Below are positions 1 through 11,349 of a stretch of 64,000 nt of DNA, piece after piece. The position numbers and the translations under genes are program-made. The notes under the pieces were generated by a model. It was not told where the DNA came from. It did not search any database and saw only the letters and a program-made list of their open reading frames with translations. The DNA lies in contig OZ024791.1 of assembly GCA_964017065.1 (NCBI GenBank), forward strand, positions 5,756,547 through 5,820,546, written 5' to 3'. The stretch comes from Haliclona indistincta (lineage: Eukaryota; Porifera; Demospongiae; Haplosclerida; Chalinidae). Each line of letters opens with the position of its first letter. Within the stretch, counting starts at the first letter, position 1.

Positions 1-345
1 AGCATGAATTTGTAAAGATATCATTGAATTTGTCAGACAGTTCTTGATTAGAAAACTTGATTTTGAACCATTCTGATTTAGTAGCCCCAGTAGTGTAATC
101 AGCTGATACACACCATATCCACTGAAACTCTTCTTGCCCAGGACGCAGCGTCATCAAAGGTGTGATGACATGAGAGCATAGAACTTTAGGAGGTCGCTCG
201 GACGTCAACATAAGAATACGGCATTTTTGCAGTGTTGGTTGTCTAAGTAGTTTCACTACTCCTTCTCCACGTAAAACCCACTCCTTTGCTCCTTTCAAGC
301 AATGCAGAGACGCATGACTGGAAAACAGTTCCTCTTCCTCTTCTG
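1..345 (-). other. Ran-binding domain 4 of RanBP2, truncated by the window edge
   Basis: The frame reads EEEEELFSSHASLHCLKGAK, EWVLRGEGVVKLLRQ, CRILMLTSERPPKVLCSHVI and SADYTTGATKSEWFKIKF, ending NDIFTNSC at base 1. This domain is more diverged than RBD1-3: W-V-L-R-G-E-G replaces WKERGxG. The equivalent last domain in vertebrates is likewise the outlier. Confidence 0.82.
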
Positions 346-3300
346 CTTGTCTATCATATGGAGTGAGAATCGAAAGGTAAGTTGTAGGAATCGCTTCTCT
401 CTCTACATCAAAGCTTGGGGAGAGCAGTGGTGGTGAGCTGAATTGACGAGGACTTGTCAGTGGAGCACTCATCGAAGACAAAGATCCAGTACCAGGAATA
501 GCAGCAGATGTATCTGTCTTAACATCATCTTCATCTTGATTTTCTCCTTCTTCTTCTGCTTCTGCTGGCTCCTCATCATCTTCATCGTACTCTTCCTCAT
601 CCTCATTTCCACCATCCTCATCATCCTTTTCATCTTCATCTACTTCTTCATTGTCAGCCTCGGTATCCTCACCAACGCAACTTTCAAAGCATTTTTTGAA
701 TTCTTCAGCCGTGTCAACATGCTTGAATCGAACTGCAAATTTCTCTGGTTTAGCTTCTTCCTCAGAGAACTCACACAGTGTAAACCACATCCAGCACTTG
801 CCGGCATCTCCATGAGGATTCAAAGACATCGAAGAGGAAATAAAATGATTGCAACAGATTTTAAGGATCTGTTCTCTTCTCATAAGTATACGACATTTTC
901 TGGTTTGTTTGTGTTTGAGAATTTTGATGTCGCCCAGTCCTCTCTCCTTCCACTGTTTGGTTGAATCATCAAATCGATAGAGTTTGGCACGATGTGAGAA
1001 CAAGACCTCTTCCTCCTCCTCTCCTGTACTCATAGTCTCCAGCTTGGGCAAAGAGACCAATGGTTTGACATGAATATCAACCTCTGCTTCAGGATCTTCC
1101 TTGTTTTCATCACCCTTACTTGATGAAAATAGTTGCTGGCCAGCACCTGAGAAGCTGAAGCTGGCTGGTCCAGAAGAAAAAGAGAACTGTGGCGATTGCT
1201 TCACTAGATCAGCAAATGACAGTATTCCAGATTTGTTCGTCAAACCAATAGCTGTGTCTAGTGCTGCTGAAGTAGGAGGTAAACTAAAAGAGGGAGTGGG
1301 TTCTGTACCACTACTAGGGCCAGGAGAAGAGGTTGATGGTGAATGAGAGGGAGAACCATTACTCTCCTCTGGACTTTTTCTGTCAACGCTTTCGTTGTCA
1401 CTTGTCTTTCCACCACTGTTATCTGGTTCTTCTTGTGCTTCTTTACAAGAAGCACTCTCACATCCTTGTTCAAATACTTTCTGAAATTCTTCCGCTGTTT
1501 TCTCCTCTCGAAAACGAACAGCCAGTTTCTCTGGTCTGGGTGTCTCCTCTGACAGATCGGATAGTGTGAACCATAGCCAAGCCTTCTTGGGGTGTGCTGG
1601 AAAGGGCATGAGTTTCATCTCAGGAGTAAGAGAATGATTGCAACAAATTTTGAGAATCTGTTCTCTCCTCATGAGCACACGGTATTTCATAGTCTTTTTA
1701 TGTCTGAGAATCTTTATATCACCCAGTCCTCTCTCTTTCCACTGCTTAACGGGCTCGTCAAACCGGTAAAGCTTTGCACGGTGAGAGAACATGGCTTCTT
1801 CCTCCTCCTCTCCAGTACTTACTGTCTCCAGTTTGGGCAGAGAAACCAGTGGTTTAACATGAATATCAACCTCAGCTTCAGGATCCTCTTCCTCCTCACC
1901 TCTGCCTTCCTGTTTACTACCGAACAAAGCCTGACCTGCACCAGGAAAAGTCGCTCCTGTACCCACAGCTGTCCCACTTGATGCTGGTGACACGAAGCTA
2001 AACTGGAATCCGGTTTTCTTGGCAGCAATGTCACTGAAGCTTGAGAGATTCATTGAGCCAGTACTAAATGGCCAACCAGGTTTCGCTTCTGTGGCGGGTT
2101 GCTCAGCACTTTCTTCCTCATCTTTCTTAATAACCTCAGGTTTTTCGTGTTTAATTGCAGCGCCCTCCTCATCCTCACATCCACGACAACCGGAACATGG
2201 CGGCTTGTTGAGGTAAAGGTAAAAACTTGAAGGTAACATCAATTCTTCAGCCTTCTTTATCAAATCTTCTGAAGGCATCTCTACATTAACTAGTACAACG
2301 TCGTCATCTTCAGTATCTTGCTCATCAACACCACTTGTCACTTCCCTTTGTTTATCTTCTCCTTCAGGTGCTTGTGAACTACCTGAGCCTAAACTGGGAC
2401 CATCTAAGCCTAATGTAAGACCACCAGAACCTAGTTTGAGACCACCAGACCCTAATTTGATACCACCAGACCCTAATTTGATACCAGTAGAGCCTAATTT
2501 GAAACCACCAACTGGTTGTGAGACACCAGCAGAACCGGATGAAACCATTGAAGACAATGGATTAGTCTTGAGAATATCTAACTTTACTCCACCAGATGAT
2601 GGCTGGAGCTGTGACGATGAGAGAGAGGGCAAAGAAACTTTGAAAGGACCAGGTGGAGGACAGGATTGAGAAACCATTGCTGTAGCTCCAGGTTTGGGAG
2701 CACTACAAGCAATGCAACTATTGGCAGTTGCCTTGTTGCTTACCAGGCAAGTATCACATGACCAGGCACCGGGAGCAGGAGCAAGGTGAGACAGCAGAGG
2801 AGGTGATTGTTTTTCTGTAGCTCCAGGTTTGGGAGCACTACAAGCAATGCAACTATTGGCAGTTGCCTTGTTGCTCACTAGGCAAGTATCACATGACCAG
2901 GCACCGGGAGCAGGAGCAAGGTGAGACAGCAGAGGAGGTGATTGTTTTTCTGTGGATCCAGGTTTGGGAGCACTACAAGCAATGCAACTATTAGCAGTTG
3001 CCTTGTTGCTTACCAGGCAAGTATCACATGACCAGGCACTGGGAGCAGGAGCAAGGTGAGACAGCAGAGGAGATGATTGTTTTTCTGTAGCTCCAGGTTT
3101 GGGAGCCCTACAAGCAATGCAACTATTTGCAGTTGCCTTGTTGCTTACCAGGCAAGTATCACATGACCAGGCACCGGGAGCAGGAGCAAGGTGAGACAGC
3201 AGAGGAGATGATTGTTTTTCTGTGGATCCAGGTTTGGGAGCACTACAAGCAATGCAACTATTAGCAGTTGCCTTGTTGCTTACCAGGCAAGTATCACATG

Positions 3301-6300
3301 ACCAGGCACTGGGAGCAGGAGCAAGGTGAGACAGCAGAGGAGATGATTGTTTTTCTGTGGATCCAGGTTTGGGAGCACTACAAGCAATGCAACTATTAGC
3401 AGTTGCCTTGTTGCTTACCAGGCAAGTATCACATGACCAGGCACTGGGAGCAGGAGCAAGGTGAGACAGCAGAGGAGATGATTGTTTTTCTGTGCATCCA
3501 GGTTTGGGAGCACTACAAGCAATGCAACTATTAGCAGTTGCCTTGTTGCTTACCAGGCAAGTATCACATGACCAGGCACTGGGAGCAGGAGCAAGGTGAG
3601 ACAGCAGAGGAGATGATTGTTTTTCTGTGGATCCAGGTTTGGGAGCACTACAAGCAATGCAACTATTTGCAGTTGCCTTGTTGCTAACTAGGCAAGTATC
3701 ACATGACCAGGCACCAGGAGCAGGAGCAAGGTGAGACAGCGGAGGAGGTGATTGTTTTTCTGTGGATCCAGGTTTTGGATTCGAGCAAGCAGCACATACA
3801 CTGCGTGTTGAATCATTCATGAGTAGACAAACATCACATGACCACTCGTTCTTCATAGATTGCTGTTGTATGTCAAAAGATACTTCACCTTCCTCATCTT
3901 CTTCGTCCTCTTCATCTGAGTCCTCCTCTTCATCTGAGTCCTCTTTTTCATCCGAGTCCTCTTCCTCCTCTTTGGTATCTGCATCCTCCTCCTTGCTTTC
4001 TTTTGTAGCAGTTGAATCTTCTTTCTTATCTTCCAACTTTTTGTCTTCCTCCTGTTGACTGGAGTTTGAAGCACATTGATTAAAAACCCGTTGAAAATTT
4101 CGTGCTGTTTCAGGAAGCTTAAATTTTATGACTAACTTTTCAGGTTTTGCTACAAGATCAGAATAGTCACAAGGAGTAAACCACAACCAAGAATTGTTGC
4201 TGGACCCAAAAGATTTAAGTTGCATATCAGGAGTGATTGTGTGATTGCAACAAATCTTGAGAATCTGTTCTCTTCTCATAAGTATACGACACTTCCTCGT
4301 TTGCTTGTGCCTGAGAATCTTTATATCTCCCAGTCCTCTCTCCTTCCACTGCTTAGTGGTCTCATCAAACCGATAAAGCTTCGAGCGATGAGAGAACAAG
4401 AGTTCCTCCTCTTCCTCACCACTTTGAATATTAAAAACCTCTGGAAGCGAAACAATTGGAGTGAACTCGGCACTAGTTTCAGCTTCTACACTGTCAGAGG
4501 TTGAATTCAGCGGAGATCTTTGTCCTGGGCTTGATGTGACGAATGGTGGAATACTGGGAGGCTGACTACTACCAGTTGCAGTGGCTTCTAAAGTTGGAAA
4601 TGGTTTTTGGGATAATGTGGTGGACATGGGATGTGTTAAAAACTGTCCCAATTTAGGATGAGGAGTGAGAGCAATGGCTGGTTTTGGAGCACTGGCTACA
4701 GGTGAACTGAGAAGTGAAATGAGAGTGGAAGTAGTGGTTGTGGTAAGTGCTCGAGAAGGTGGAGTCTTTCCTATTGCACCCAGCTGCAACACTGGTTGCC
4801 CAGCTGGAGTAAAAGTGTTCGTAGGAGCAGATGTAGTTGAAGGCTCGCTAAGCTTAGGATTAAGAGGAGTAAAATGAGGAGACGAAGAAGCAGAGAGACG
4901 GCCAGGCAAAAGAGATGCATCAGGAGGTTGGTGAGGCAGTACGTTGCTAGAGATTTGATCTCCACTGGGCCGATAGTGGACTACACTGGTTGGAGATGTT
5001 TGAGGTCTTGCTGGAGGAGCATTAAATGTCAGAGGAGTAGACTGAGCAACAAAACCTGGTAATACTGAAGATGGTCTTGAAGCAGTAAAAGGATAGTTTG
5101 GTTGCATAGAGAAAGGTGCTGGTTGAAAAATAGAGGGATGAGATCGTAAGTTGGGAGGGAGAGGCGCAGGAAAGGAAGTTTGTTGGTCAGCGGGAAAACG
5201 AGTCTGCTGACTAGCAGTGAAAGGAGTGGGTTGGCGAGCAAGAGCAGGAGTTTGTGGAAAACGAGTCTGCTGACTATCAGTGAAAGGAGTGGGTTGGTGA
5301 GCAAGAAAAGGAGTTTGTGGAAAACGAGTCTGCTGACTAGCAGTGAAAGGAGTGGGTTGGTGAGCAAGAAAAGGAGTTTGTGGAAAACGAGTCTGCTGAC
5401 TAGCAGTGAAAGGAGTGGGTTGGTGAGCAAGAGAAGGAGTTTGTGGGAAATGAGTCTGCTGATTAGGAGTGGGTTGGTGAGCAAGAAAAGGAGTTTGTTG
5501 GTCGGCAGGAAAACGAGTCTGCTGACTAGAAGAGAAACGAGTGGGTTGTTGAACAGGAAAAGGAGTAGGTTGGCGAGGAATGGGTTGATTAGTAGAAGGA
5601 GGAGTTGGTTGGCGAACAGGAAATGGAGTGGATTGGTGAGTGTAGGGAGCTGGTGGATTTGCAGGAGGTGTAGTACTGCTAATGGTTGGTCTATAAGCAA
5701 CGATTCCTCTAGGTGTTTGAAAGAGTGTTTGTTGAGGAGGATATGAAGCAGGTTGAGTGGTGACAATGGAAGTACTGTGTGCCTGAGCATTTGATGTAGA
5801 GACAACAGAAGTGGACATTGAAAAAGTAAAAGGGCTGTCGGTTGCTTCGCCAAACTTAAACAAAGACCCAGACACTGCTATGTTAGGATCTCCTGATGCC
5901 ATGCTATTGGTGAATAAGAAAGGTTGACTCGATTTGGAACTAGCATGAGGCTTAGACATCTTTGCGAGGCTTGGAAATAAACTGGTTTCTGGCTCCTTAG
6001 TGGATGAGCTCATAGATGTGGTTGTCGTAAAGTTGAAACCCAAGGAAGATGTAGGAGGTTGGTAATTTAACGCTGTCAATCTTCCTTGCCCTTGCAGCGA
6101 GACATTTAAAGGAGATGGCTGCTTTGATAGCTGTGTAGGGCTATGGTGTGATAGAGAGGCGAGAGGTGTGGTTAAGGTGGAAGTAGATTCAGCTGTAGTG
6201 ATGTTTGGCTGGGATAGCTGCAGATGACCCAGTCCACTTCCAGGGCTAGAAACCGGTGGAGAAGACGGAAACAGATTCTTAGCCAGTCCTGTGAAGAGAA

Positions 6301-9300
6301 TAAAAACTCATAAAATACAAATTGGATGAAGCAAAGAGTCACCGCAGTTCAAAAAGGGGTTGCATGACGATGTTCACATGATTAACTAACCTGGTTGAAC
6401 AGGTGTTGTTGGAGCAGGTGCATTGGACATTCTAGGAGAGTGTGAAGACCCAGCTGAATATCTCTGGTGAGAGGCGACTGGAGAAGTAAATTGTCGAGGT
6501 GAAAGAGACACAGGACTTTGTTTAGAAGGAGAATGAACAAGTGAGGTCTTCATTCTCTTCATTTCCATCACCTCCTCTTCAAGATACCTCAGCTTCTTCT
6601 CCATGGAGGCTATGACAGTGTCTCTCTCCTGGATGGCTGACATTAGTCTATCCTCACGAGGGCTGGTGTGAGCAGTAGCTGCTGCTGCAGTCTGTGACTC
6701 ATTCGGTGGTGTAGACAACTAAGAAAGAGAGAGATAAGAGAATACAGTACTATATAATATTGTACATCGGCTTCTGCTTACCCCATTGGTGCTGCGGTGG
6801 TTAGTAGGAGTGGAATGGAGCACAGTGACTACTGAACTTGACGTTGCATTAGGTGAGGAAGGACACGACACAAAGGAAGAGGAGGACGAGGAAGGAGATG
6901 AGCAACGACTGTGCTGTTTAGCCTCTTGATATATACGAATAACAGTATCTCTCTGGTCTAGTATCTGTGCCTTCATTGCCTAAATAAATGCCCCAAAAAA
7001 TAAAAAATTGACAATGCACAACTAGTGAAAAATTTATTACGTGAAATTAATTATTAAATTTTTTACCGTGTTACTCGACTTTGCTGATTTTTTAACAGCT
7101 GACTTGATGCAGGTGACAGCTTTCTCTAACATGGACAGTCTTAGTTGATCTCTGTTTTCTTCCTGCTGCATTTCTCCAAGCATAATGTAAATCTGAGGAG
7201 CAAATACAGGATGACAAATGTACAACACTGCACTGCTTTGTTCCACACACCTGACAACTATTCCAACAAGCCTGAGCGGTGTTCACTTCACTGTACAGCT
7301 CCAAAGCACGGTGAGGGTAATGCTGAAACAATGAGGCACTTGCAAGTGACATGAGTGCCTCTTCTTTCATAGCTTGATCAAAAACTGCATCACACGAGGG
7401 AGAGGAGACTGCACGAGAAGAAAGAGATGAGGATGAAATGAAAGGAGAGAAGAGGCCGCCAGTAGGAGTGGACAGCCTCTTCTTGGTCTTGATATCACGT
7501 CGTGGATCAGGAGTAGATTGACGTGACTGAGGACGATTGTCCTGCTTCAGTAGGAGTTGCCAGTAGTGCTTGCTCCAATCCAGTAACACCTGGAAAAGAA
7601 TATTGTGTTGAGTCACTCTTGCTGTAAACAGGAGTACTATTGCTTACATTAACAATGTCTCTGTTCAGTGTGCTGGAGTGTGGGTTAGCATCAACAATGA
7701 TCTCAGCCTAAAGAATGAGGTGAGAAGTTAGTTCTACTTAACAACTTGATCTTACCCTTTTCTGAAAGTGCTTAGCGAGTGCTCTGAGCTGCGAGATATT
7801 GAGTTGTAGAGGAGGTGCCGCTCTCACTGACAGCAGAGCAGTGCTGATAGACTTCCTGACAGAAAGTGCATCCACAGTGCTAGAGGGTGTAAAATGAAGA
7901 AACGCTTAGTAAAGAACTTATACCTCATGTCAACATCTTTTAGCTGGTGGAAATTTTGCCAAACTTTCTCCACCTCCTCAGGCACCACCAAACACTCCCA
8001 ACACACTATCTCAGTTGCTAGGTGTTGCAGCAATGAGGCCACACCCACAATACCATGTCCAGCTTTATACTGCAGACAACTTAACACCAAAAATGCCTGT
8101 AAATGAGTAACAGAGATATCAACTTTAGCATGTACACCTGGTCTTACTTCAATATCACACAAGCTCAGTGATTCTGCCTCAGCAGTGAGAAACGAAGAGG
8201 TGTGGAGTGGGAGTGTGGGAAATAAGCATGACAACCAGTCTCCAACTGAACAAGTAATCAAACTAAAGCAATCACTGCATGACAGAGCTCACGTTGTAAC
8301 TTGGTGTCCATCACCTCACATGTAAGAATGAGCCATAATATTGAGCCCATGTATTTTCCATACTCCTCCACCAGACCTGTGAAATGACTAGAAGATGCTT
8401 CGATCAATGGTTTGCTGACTGACCTGTGTCGAACAGGGCAAGATTTTCTTTCAAATCAACAAGATCACGAGTAGACAGAGCAGCTAATGTATGATCACCA
8501 GCTAGGTAAGACTGGAAGGTAAAAACAAAAAGCAAAACATTCTAAACAATCCACCAAAACAATCTTTTCCTTACCTTAGATAAATTGAACTGTGTCTTTG
8601 CCTGCGTGTTGAATAAACATCTACAACACAATGCATGTAGTTTACAAACCTGATTCTCGGTAAAAAGAATTCTGACTGCTTTCATGTTACCGTCTCCTGA
8701 AGAGAAACTGTCAATGCACTTGTCTAAATCCTCCTTTCCATATTCATTAATAAGCAATAGCTGGCGAACTAAGAAAAAACAAGAGTAATCGTTGTGTACA
8801 GAAACACATCTTACTATCACAAGACAGCCTTGAATAAGTCACTTGTTTGCTAGCTTGAATTTCCAGTAAAGAAACATTCGTAGGATTAGGAGTAATTTTT
8901 GAGGAAGCCAACAGGCACACAACAGCGAGGTCACGTGATGTCGGCTAAAAGATGCAAAAGAAAAACTTATTACAAGTAGCTAAAAAACAAATACCATTGA
9001 AGAAAAGAGCTGAAGATACACAGCTGCAATGTGATAGAACTGTCCACGCAGCTCATTGATTGTAACCTGCAGATTCACCGAAAGCTGACTCACAGGAACT
9101 AGTACGAGCTGGCTTAATGTGGATACCGCCTGATGAATAATGTAGTCATATCTGTGGATAAAAGTAAATTACATACAGTGTAGTGTAATGGTCTCACTTA
9201 CTTTTGTAGCAGTGAAGCAAGTTGTTCTCCAGTGATTGAGTGCCTCAGTGCTGCTCTAGAGTAGCTGTGGACGCTAAGGTCAACACCTTTCACGGTGATC

Positions 9301-11046
9301 TGATAGAGTCTCAAAATGGCTTCCAAACAACAGCAACTAGCTAGTAACACCATATCAGGATTACCAGCTGGAAACAGGAATGACTCTACAGAACGCTAAA
9401 ACAATCCAGTTACTCACCGCCACTTCTTAGCATAGTCAAGTACTCCTAAAAATGGAAAATAATATGGTATGACTGAGTGAGGTACTAGTGTCAGATAAAG
9501 CTGCACCTGGCTGACTGCTAGTGACTGTTGCTGCCACATACGATCGTCTCTGAAGATCTTTGTGTCATTGATTTGCTGACAATAGTTATAAGCATCAGTC
9601 AGTTTGCCTACATGATAGGTTCATGATGAGGAGATTGTAACTATAAACAGGCTGCTGGTACCATTCTTAATGTAACGATCAACTAGTTGAATATGAAATG
9701 ATGGATCACTAGATTTCTGAGGCTGTTGAAGAGAAGGTGTACGTGTAGCTGAAAATTTAAACCCTTACTGTCTGAGCTAGCACAGCAAGAGCGTCTTGTG
9801 AATCCAAGTGTCCACCAGCAACCAAAACTCTCTCCTTGAGAATATGAGAAGGATGGTACACAAAATACTTAGGAAACACACCTTTAACCTCATAACCACT
9901 GAATTAAATGGGTCCACAGCTAACACTCGTTGTATCCATGACTACACAACCAGCAAACATAACTAGCACATGTATTTGACAGTATCTCACCTGTAATACG
10001 TCTTCAGTAACCTCAGGTAGCTCATGATACAATTCTGCAACTATAGAATACATCGTACAACCAATACAACACACTCATTGCACTACAACTAACCAGCTAT
10101 TATCACATCGCGTTGATTCCCTCTCAGCTCCAGTGATCTATATAATGTAGTCATGACTCGTACATACATTTATTGTGAGAACCTGTTGAATGCTGCAATA
10201 GCTTTCTCCTTGTCTCCCAGCTTCTGGTAGACATGACCAAGCAGTTTGTGCGCTCTAGTGAAGAAACATAGAATTATAATAAGGTTGAACCAGAGAGGTA
10301 CCTGTGATCACTAGGCTTGACAGCAATGTAACCAACAAGATATCTATAAAAAATGACAGAATGTTATATTTTCAGTCGCAGGTACTAGTAATTCACATTC
10401 ACTGTTTGTATAGTAACAGTAGTAATTATGAATCAGAGTGCATAATACGAAGGTTCTAAGATGACTCAAGCCAATTTTGCTGATAGAAACCATCGCTAAA
10501 AAGAACGACAATATTTACAGCTGATAATAAAATTATCAGCAAGTATCTATCTATGCACAAGCAATAGGTATCTATTGTAAATGTAGAAAATTTCGCACAT
10601 GAAGGGCAGGTACGTGCCCTCAAAGCAGTGTAAAAATTTATTTCATAATTCTGAAGCAACACACTTCTTACATCTGGTGAAATTTGGGTCAACTATAAAC
10701 AGACAAAACAAAATGGCGACCAGGGTTTACATTCTCCATAGTTGATGTTTGCAATTATAATGTTAGCTGCAACAATGTGATCACTGGATTCTGTTTGTAC
10801 ATGTTATAAAGCACAGACATGTTATGCATGGTCAGTGTGACAAATACCTCACTGCGTCAGTATACAAATTTGCCTTTAAGCACAACGATGCAAATGTGTA
10901 TCCTTGCTGCTTTTTCTAGAAGAGAATAAGATGAGGCAGCGTGCACAGCCAAATTAGCCATTGAACTAGCTAACCTCTAATTCAGAGCGAAGTCGTCCTT
11001 CACTGGAGGCAATATTTCGCCTCACTAAGTCTTCAGACCAGCTCAT
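1..11046 (-). CDS. RANBP2: RanBP2/Nup358-like nucleoporin, 3' end cut by the window
   Basis: RanBP2/Nup358 is the main component of cytoplasmic filaments of the nuclear pore; it binds RanGTP and has SUMO E3 activity. The start is the ATG at 11046, opening a 24-codon exon (10975-11046). Small exons follow at 10848-10915, 10302-10343, 10183-10254, 10094-10137 and 9991-10040, all in phase, encoding TPR helices that resemble the family N-terminus (for example GHVYQKLGDKEKAIAAF). About 15 more short exons encode an alpha-solenoid. Coiled-coil exons lie at 6779-6979 and 6391-6718, followed by one uninterrupted exon from 6289 to base 1. That exon holds RBD1, nine zinc fingers, an IR-like motif, RBD2, RBD3 and part of RBD4. 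Vertebrate RANBP2 also has a giant exon here. Whether a cyclophilin domain follows RBD4 cannot be seen. Small-exon borders between 6980 and 9990 are approximate. Confidence 0.93.
680..1045 (-). other. Ran-binding domain 3 of RanBP2
   Basis: The reading frame gives LETMSTGEEEEEVLFSHRAK, KQWKERGLGDIKILKHKQTR, ILMRREQILKICCNHFI, WMWFTLCEFS and EEFKKCFESCV. It is complete and clearly Ran-binding-domain-like. It is followed by an extreme acidic run (Asp/Glu, about 530-680) and then RBD4 with no second IR-like motif between them. Confidence 0.9.
1460..1825 (-). other. Ran-binding domain 2 of RanBP2
   Basis: The sequence contains MSTGEEEE-type acidic residues, FSHRAKLYRFDEPVKQW, KERGLGDIKILRHKKT, YRVLMRREQILKICCNHSL, WLWFTLSDLS and a terminal helix EEFQKVFEQ, a full-length RanBP1-type domain. 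It is about as similar to RBD1 as to RBD3 by eye. The segment preceding it carries scattered GF/FSF motifs. Confidence 0.9.
2165..2325 (-). other. IR-like (SUMO E3/SIM) motif in RanBP2, between zinc fingers and RBD2
   Basis: The translation gives an acidic lead (DTEDDD), a hydrophobic core VVLVNVEM, a helix SEDLIKKAEELMLP and then SSFYLYLNKPP. This follows the layout of vertebrate RanBP2 internal repeats IR1/IR2: acidic residues, a V-L-I-V-Y-E-L SIM-like strand, an alanine/lysine helix, then LPPTFFCYKNRP. Only one copy is seen. In vertebrates the paired repeats lie between RBD3 and RBD4. SUMO/Ubc9 binding is inferred from similarity only. Confidence 0.6.
2395..2515 (-). repeat. Short GxKLGSG repeats between the zinc fingers and the IR-like motif
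   Basis: In the RanBP2 frame the sequence reads as five tandem copies of a six-to-seven residue unit of the form G(I/L/F)KLGSG. The DNA shows a matching 18-21-bp period. It lies in the low-complexity stretch after the zinc fingers, where vertebrate RanBP2 has GFKFG-type FG motifs, so this looks like a Leu-for-Phe version. Confidence 0.7.
2689..3848 (-). repeat. Nine RanBP2-type zinc fingers encoded by 135-bp tandem repeats
   Basis: Units start at about 2689, 2824, 2959, 3094, 3229, 3364, 3499, 3634 and 3769, a strict 135-bp (45-residue) period. Each encodes WSCDTCLVSNKATANSCIAC, an exact fit to the family pattern W-x-C-x2-C-x3-N-x6-C-x2-C, plus a Pro/Ala linker. The eight units from 2689 to 3768 are nearly identical; the most N-terminal (3781-3846) is diverged (WSCDVCLLMNDSTRSVCAAC). 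In vertebrates this array sits in the same position, has eight fingers and binds Ran. Near-identity suggests recent homogenisation; unit count may vary or be mis-assembled. Confidence 0.95.
4078..4425 (-). other. Ran-binding domain 1 of RanBP2
   Basis: The translation begins with an acidic run (SGEEEEELLFSHRSKLYRF) and continues KQWKERGLGDIKILRHKQT, KCRILMRREQILKICCNHTI and WLWFTPCDYS to a C-terminal helix ending FQRVFNQC. The WKERGxG and RILMRREQ blocks are hallmarks of RanBP1-type domains that bind Ran-GTP. An acidic linker (about 3880-4060) then leads into the zinc-finger array. Confidence 0.92.
5172..5625 (-). repeat. 60-bp coding tandem repeat: Pro/Gln/Phe-rich segment of RanBP2
   Basis: About four 60-bp units encode a 20-residue repeat of the form PTPFTASQQTRFPQTPFLAH, with shorter degenerate units on both sides. 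This is the frame continuous with RBD1; the Leu-rich reading of the same strand is a shadow frame. Phe occurs as TPF, RF and PF rather than FG. The segment lies where the family has natively unfolded FG-type sequence. FG is sparse elsewhere in this exon (one KFGE near 5850). Confidence 0.8.
6391..6979 (-). other. Coiled-coil exons between the solenoid and the giant exon of RanBP2
   Basis: Exon ~6779-6979 encodes a short helix (KAQILDQRDTVIRIYQEAKQ) followed by a Ser-rich run. Exon 6391-6718 encodes a heptad-like segment (MSAIQERDTVIASMEKKLRY, then LEEEVMEMKRMK) and a Ser/Pro/Thr-rich tail. The splice at 6391 leaves one base that joins in phase with the exon starting at 6289. Vertebrate Nup358 has an oligomerising coiled coil at the equivalent place, so a similar role is inferred. 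Confidence 0.6.
9991..10915 (-). other. TPR-encoding exons at the N-terminus of RanBP2
   Basis: Five short exons in phase encode a TPR-like helical run. Exon 10848-10915 reads KKQQGYTFASLCLKANLYTD, 10302-10343 continues YLVGYIAVKPSDH, 10183-10254 reads AHKLLGHVYQKLGDKEKAIA, 10094-10137 begins SLELRGNQRDVIIA, and 9991-10040 reads AELYHELPEVTEDVLQ. Order and spacing match the start of vertebrate RanBP2 (a GFYFAKLYYEAKEYDLA-type helix, then RFLGLLYELEE). In the family this domain helps anchor Nup358 to the pore. Confidence 0.8.
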
Positions 11047-11178
11047 GCTGGCACACACGCTCTCAAAAAGCCACACTCGGCATGACTCGGTTGACTCGAC
11101 TCGAAAATACGGAGAATGGGCGGGGAAGGCGCGAGAGATTCGACACTCCCACAAAAATCCATCACATGTGTTTTTGTA
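11047..11178. promoter_or_regulatory. Short bidirectional promoter between RanBP2 and the original start of the 7TM gene
   Basis: Only 132 bp separate the RanBP2 ATG (minus strand, 11046) from an ATG at 11179 (plus strand), which I take as the original start of the seven-TM gene. The segment is more GC-rich than its surroundings and has no TATA box I can recognise. The promoter call rests on the head-to-head geometry. Confidence 0.45.
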
Positions 11179-11191
11179 ATGGCGAACGACG
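11179..11191 (+). pseudogene. Stranded first codons of the 7TM gene (ATG GCG AAC GAC G)
   Basis: The 13 bases are an ATG, a GCG codon and AACGACG. The same AACGACG occurs at 15191-15197, where it opens the body of the seven-TM reading frame, which has no ATG of its own there. Removing one target copy plus the insertion joins ATG-GCG in frame to AAC-GAC-GAG-CCT. These bases are therefore read as the original translation start, now about 4 kb from its gene. Confidence 0.75.
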
Positions 11192-11249
11192 CACCCGGTT
11201 CGGAAACCCTACCCACCTATTTGATAGGGGGTTGTCATCCGGCTCCACG

Positions 11250-11349
11250 CACAGGCCGGAAATACCTCCACTCACAGGCCGGAAATAGTCAGACCTTGTC
11301 ATCCGCCTACTCCACGCACAGGCCGGAAATCTCAATCACAGGCCGGAAG
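11250..11349 (+). repeat. Four copies of CACAGGCCGGAA near the left end of the insertion
   Basis: The motif occurs at about 11249-11262, 11273-11285, 11317-11329 and 11337-11348, with related spacing and CTCCACGCACAGG contexts. Clustered short repeats just inside one terminus are typical of transposase-binding subterminal repeats of DNA transposons. No matching cluster is seen near the right end. Confidence 0.6.

Noticed and set aside
443..964. Plus-strand 173-codon hydrophobic frame
   Set aside because: It is the antisense of the acidic linker and RBD3 of RanBP2. Its Phe/Leu/Ile richness comes from GAA/GAT codons read backwards.
2689..3848. CRISPR-like regularly spaced repeats
   Set aside because: The 135-bp period encodes zinc fingers without unique spacers, in a eukaryotic coding exon.
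5029..5853. 274-codon Leu-rich minus-strand frame and a 188-codon plus-strand frame
   Set aside because: Both are shadow frames of the 60-bp coding repeat in RanBP2; the +2 neighbour frame continues into RBD1 and is the real one.
11192..11222. Telomere-like AACCCTACCC sequence
   Set aside because: Only one copy is present and it is part of the terminal inverted repeat, mirrored at 15160-15190.
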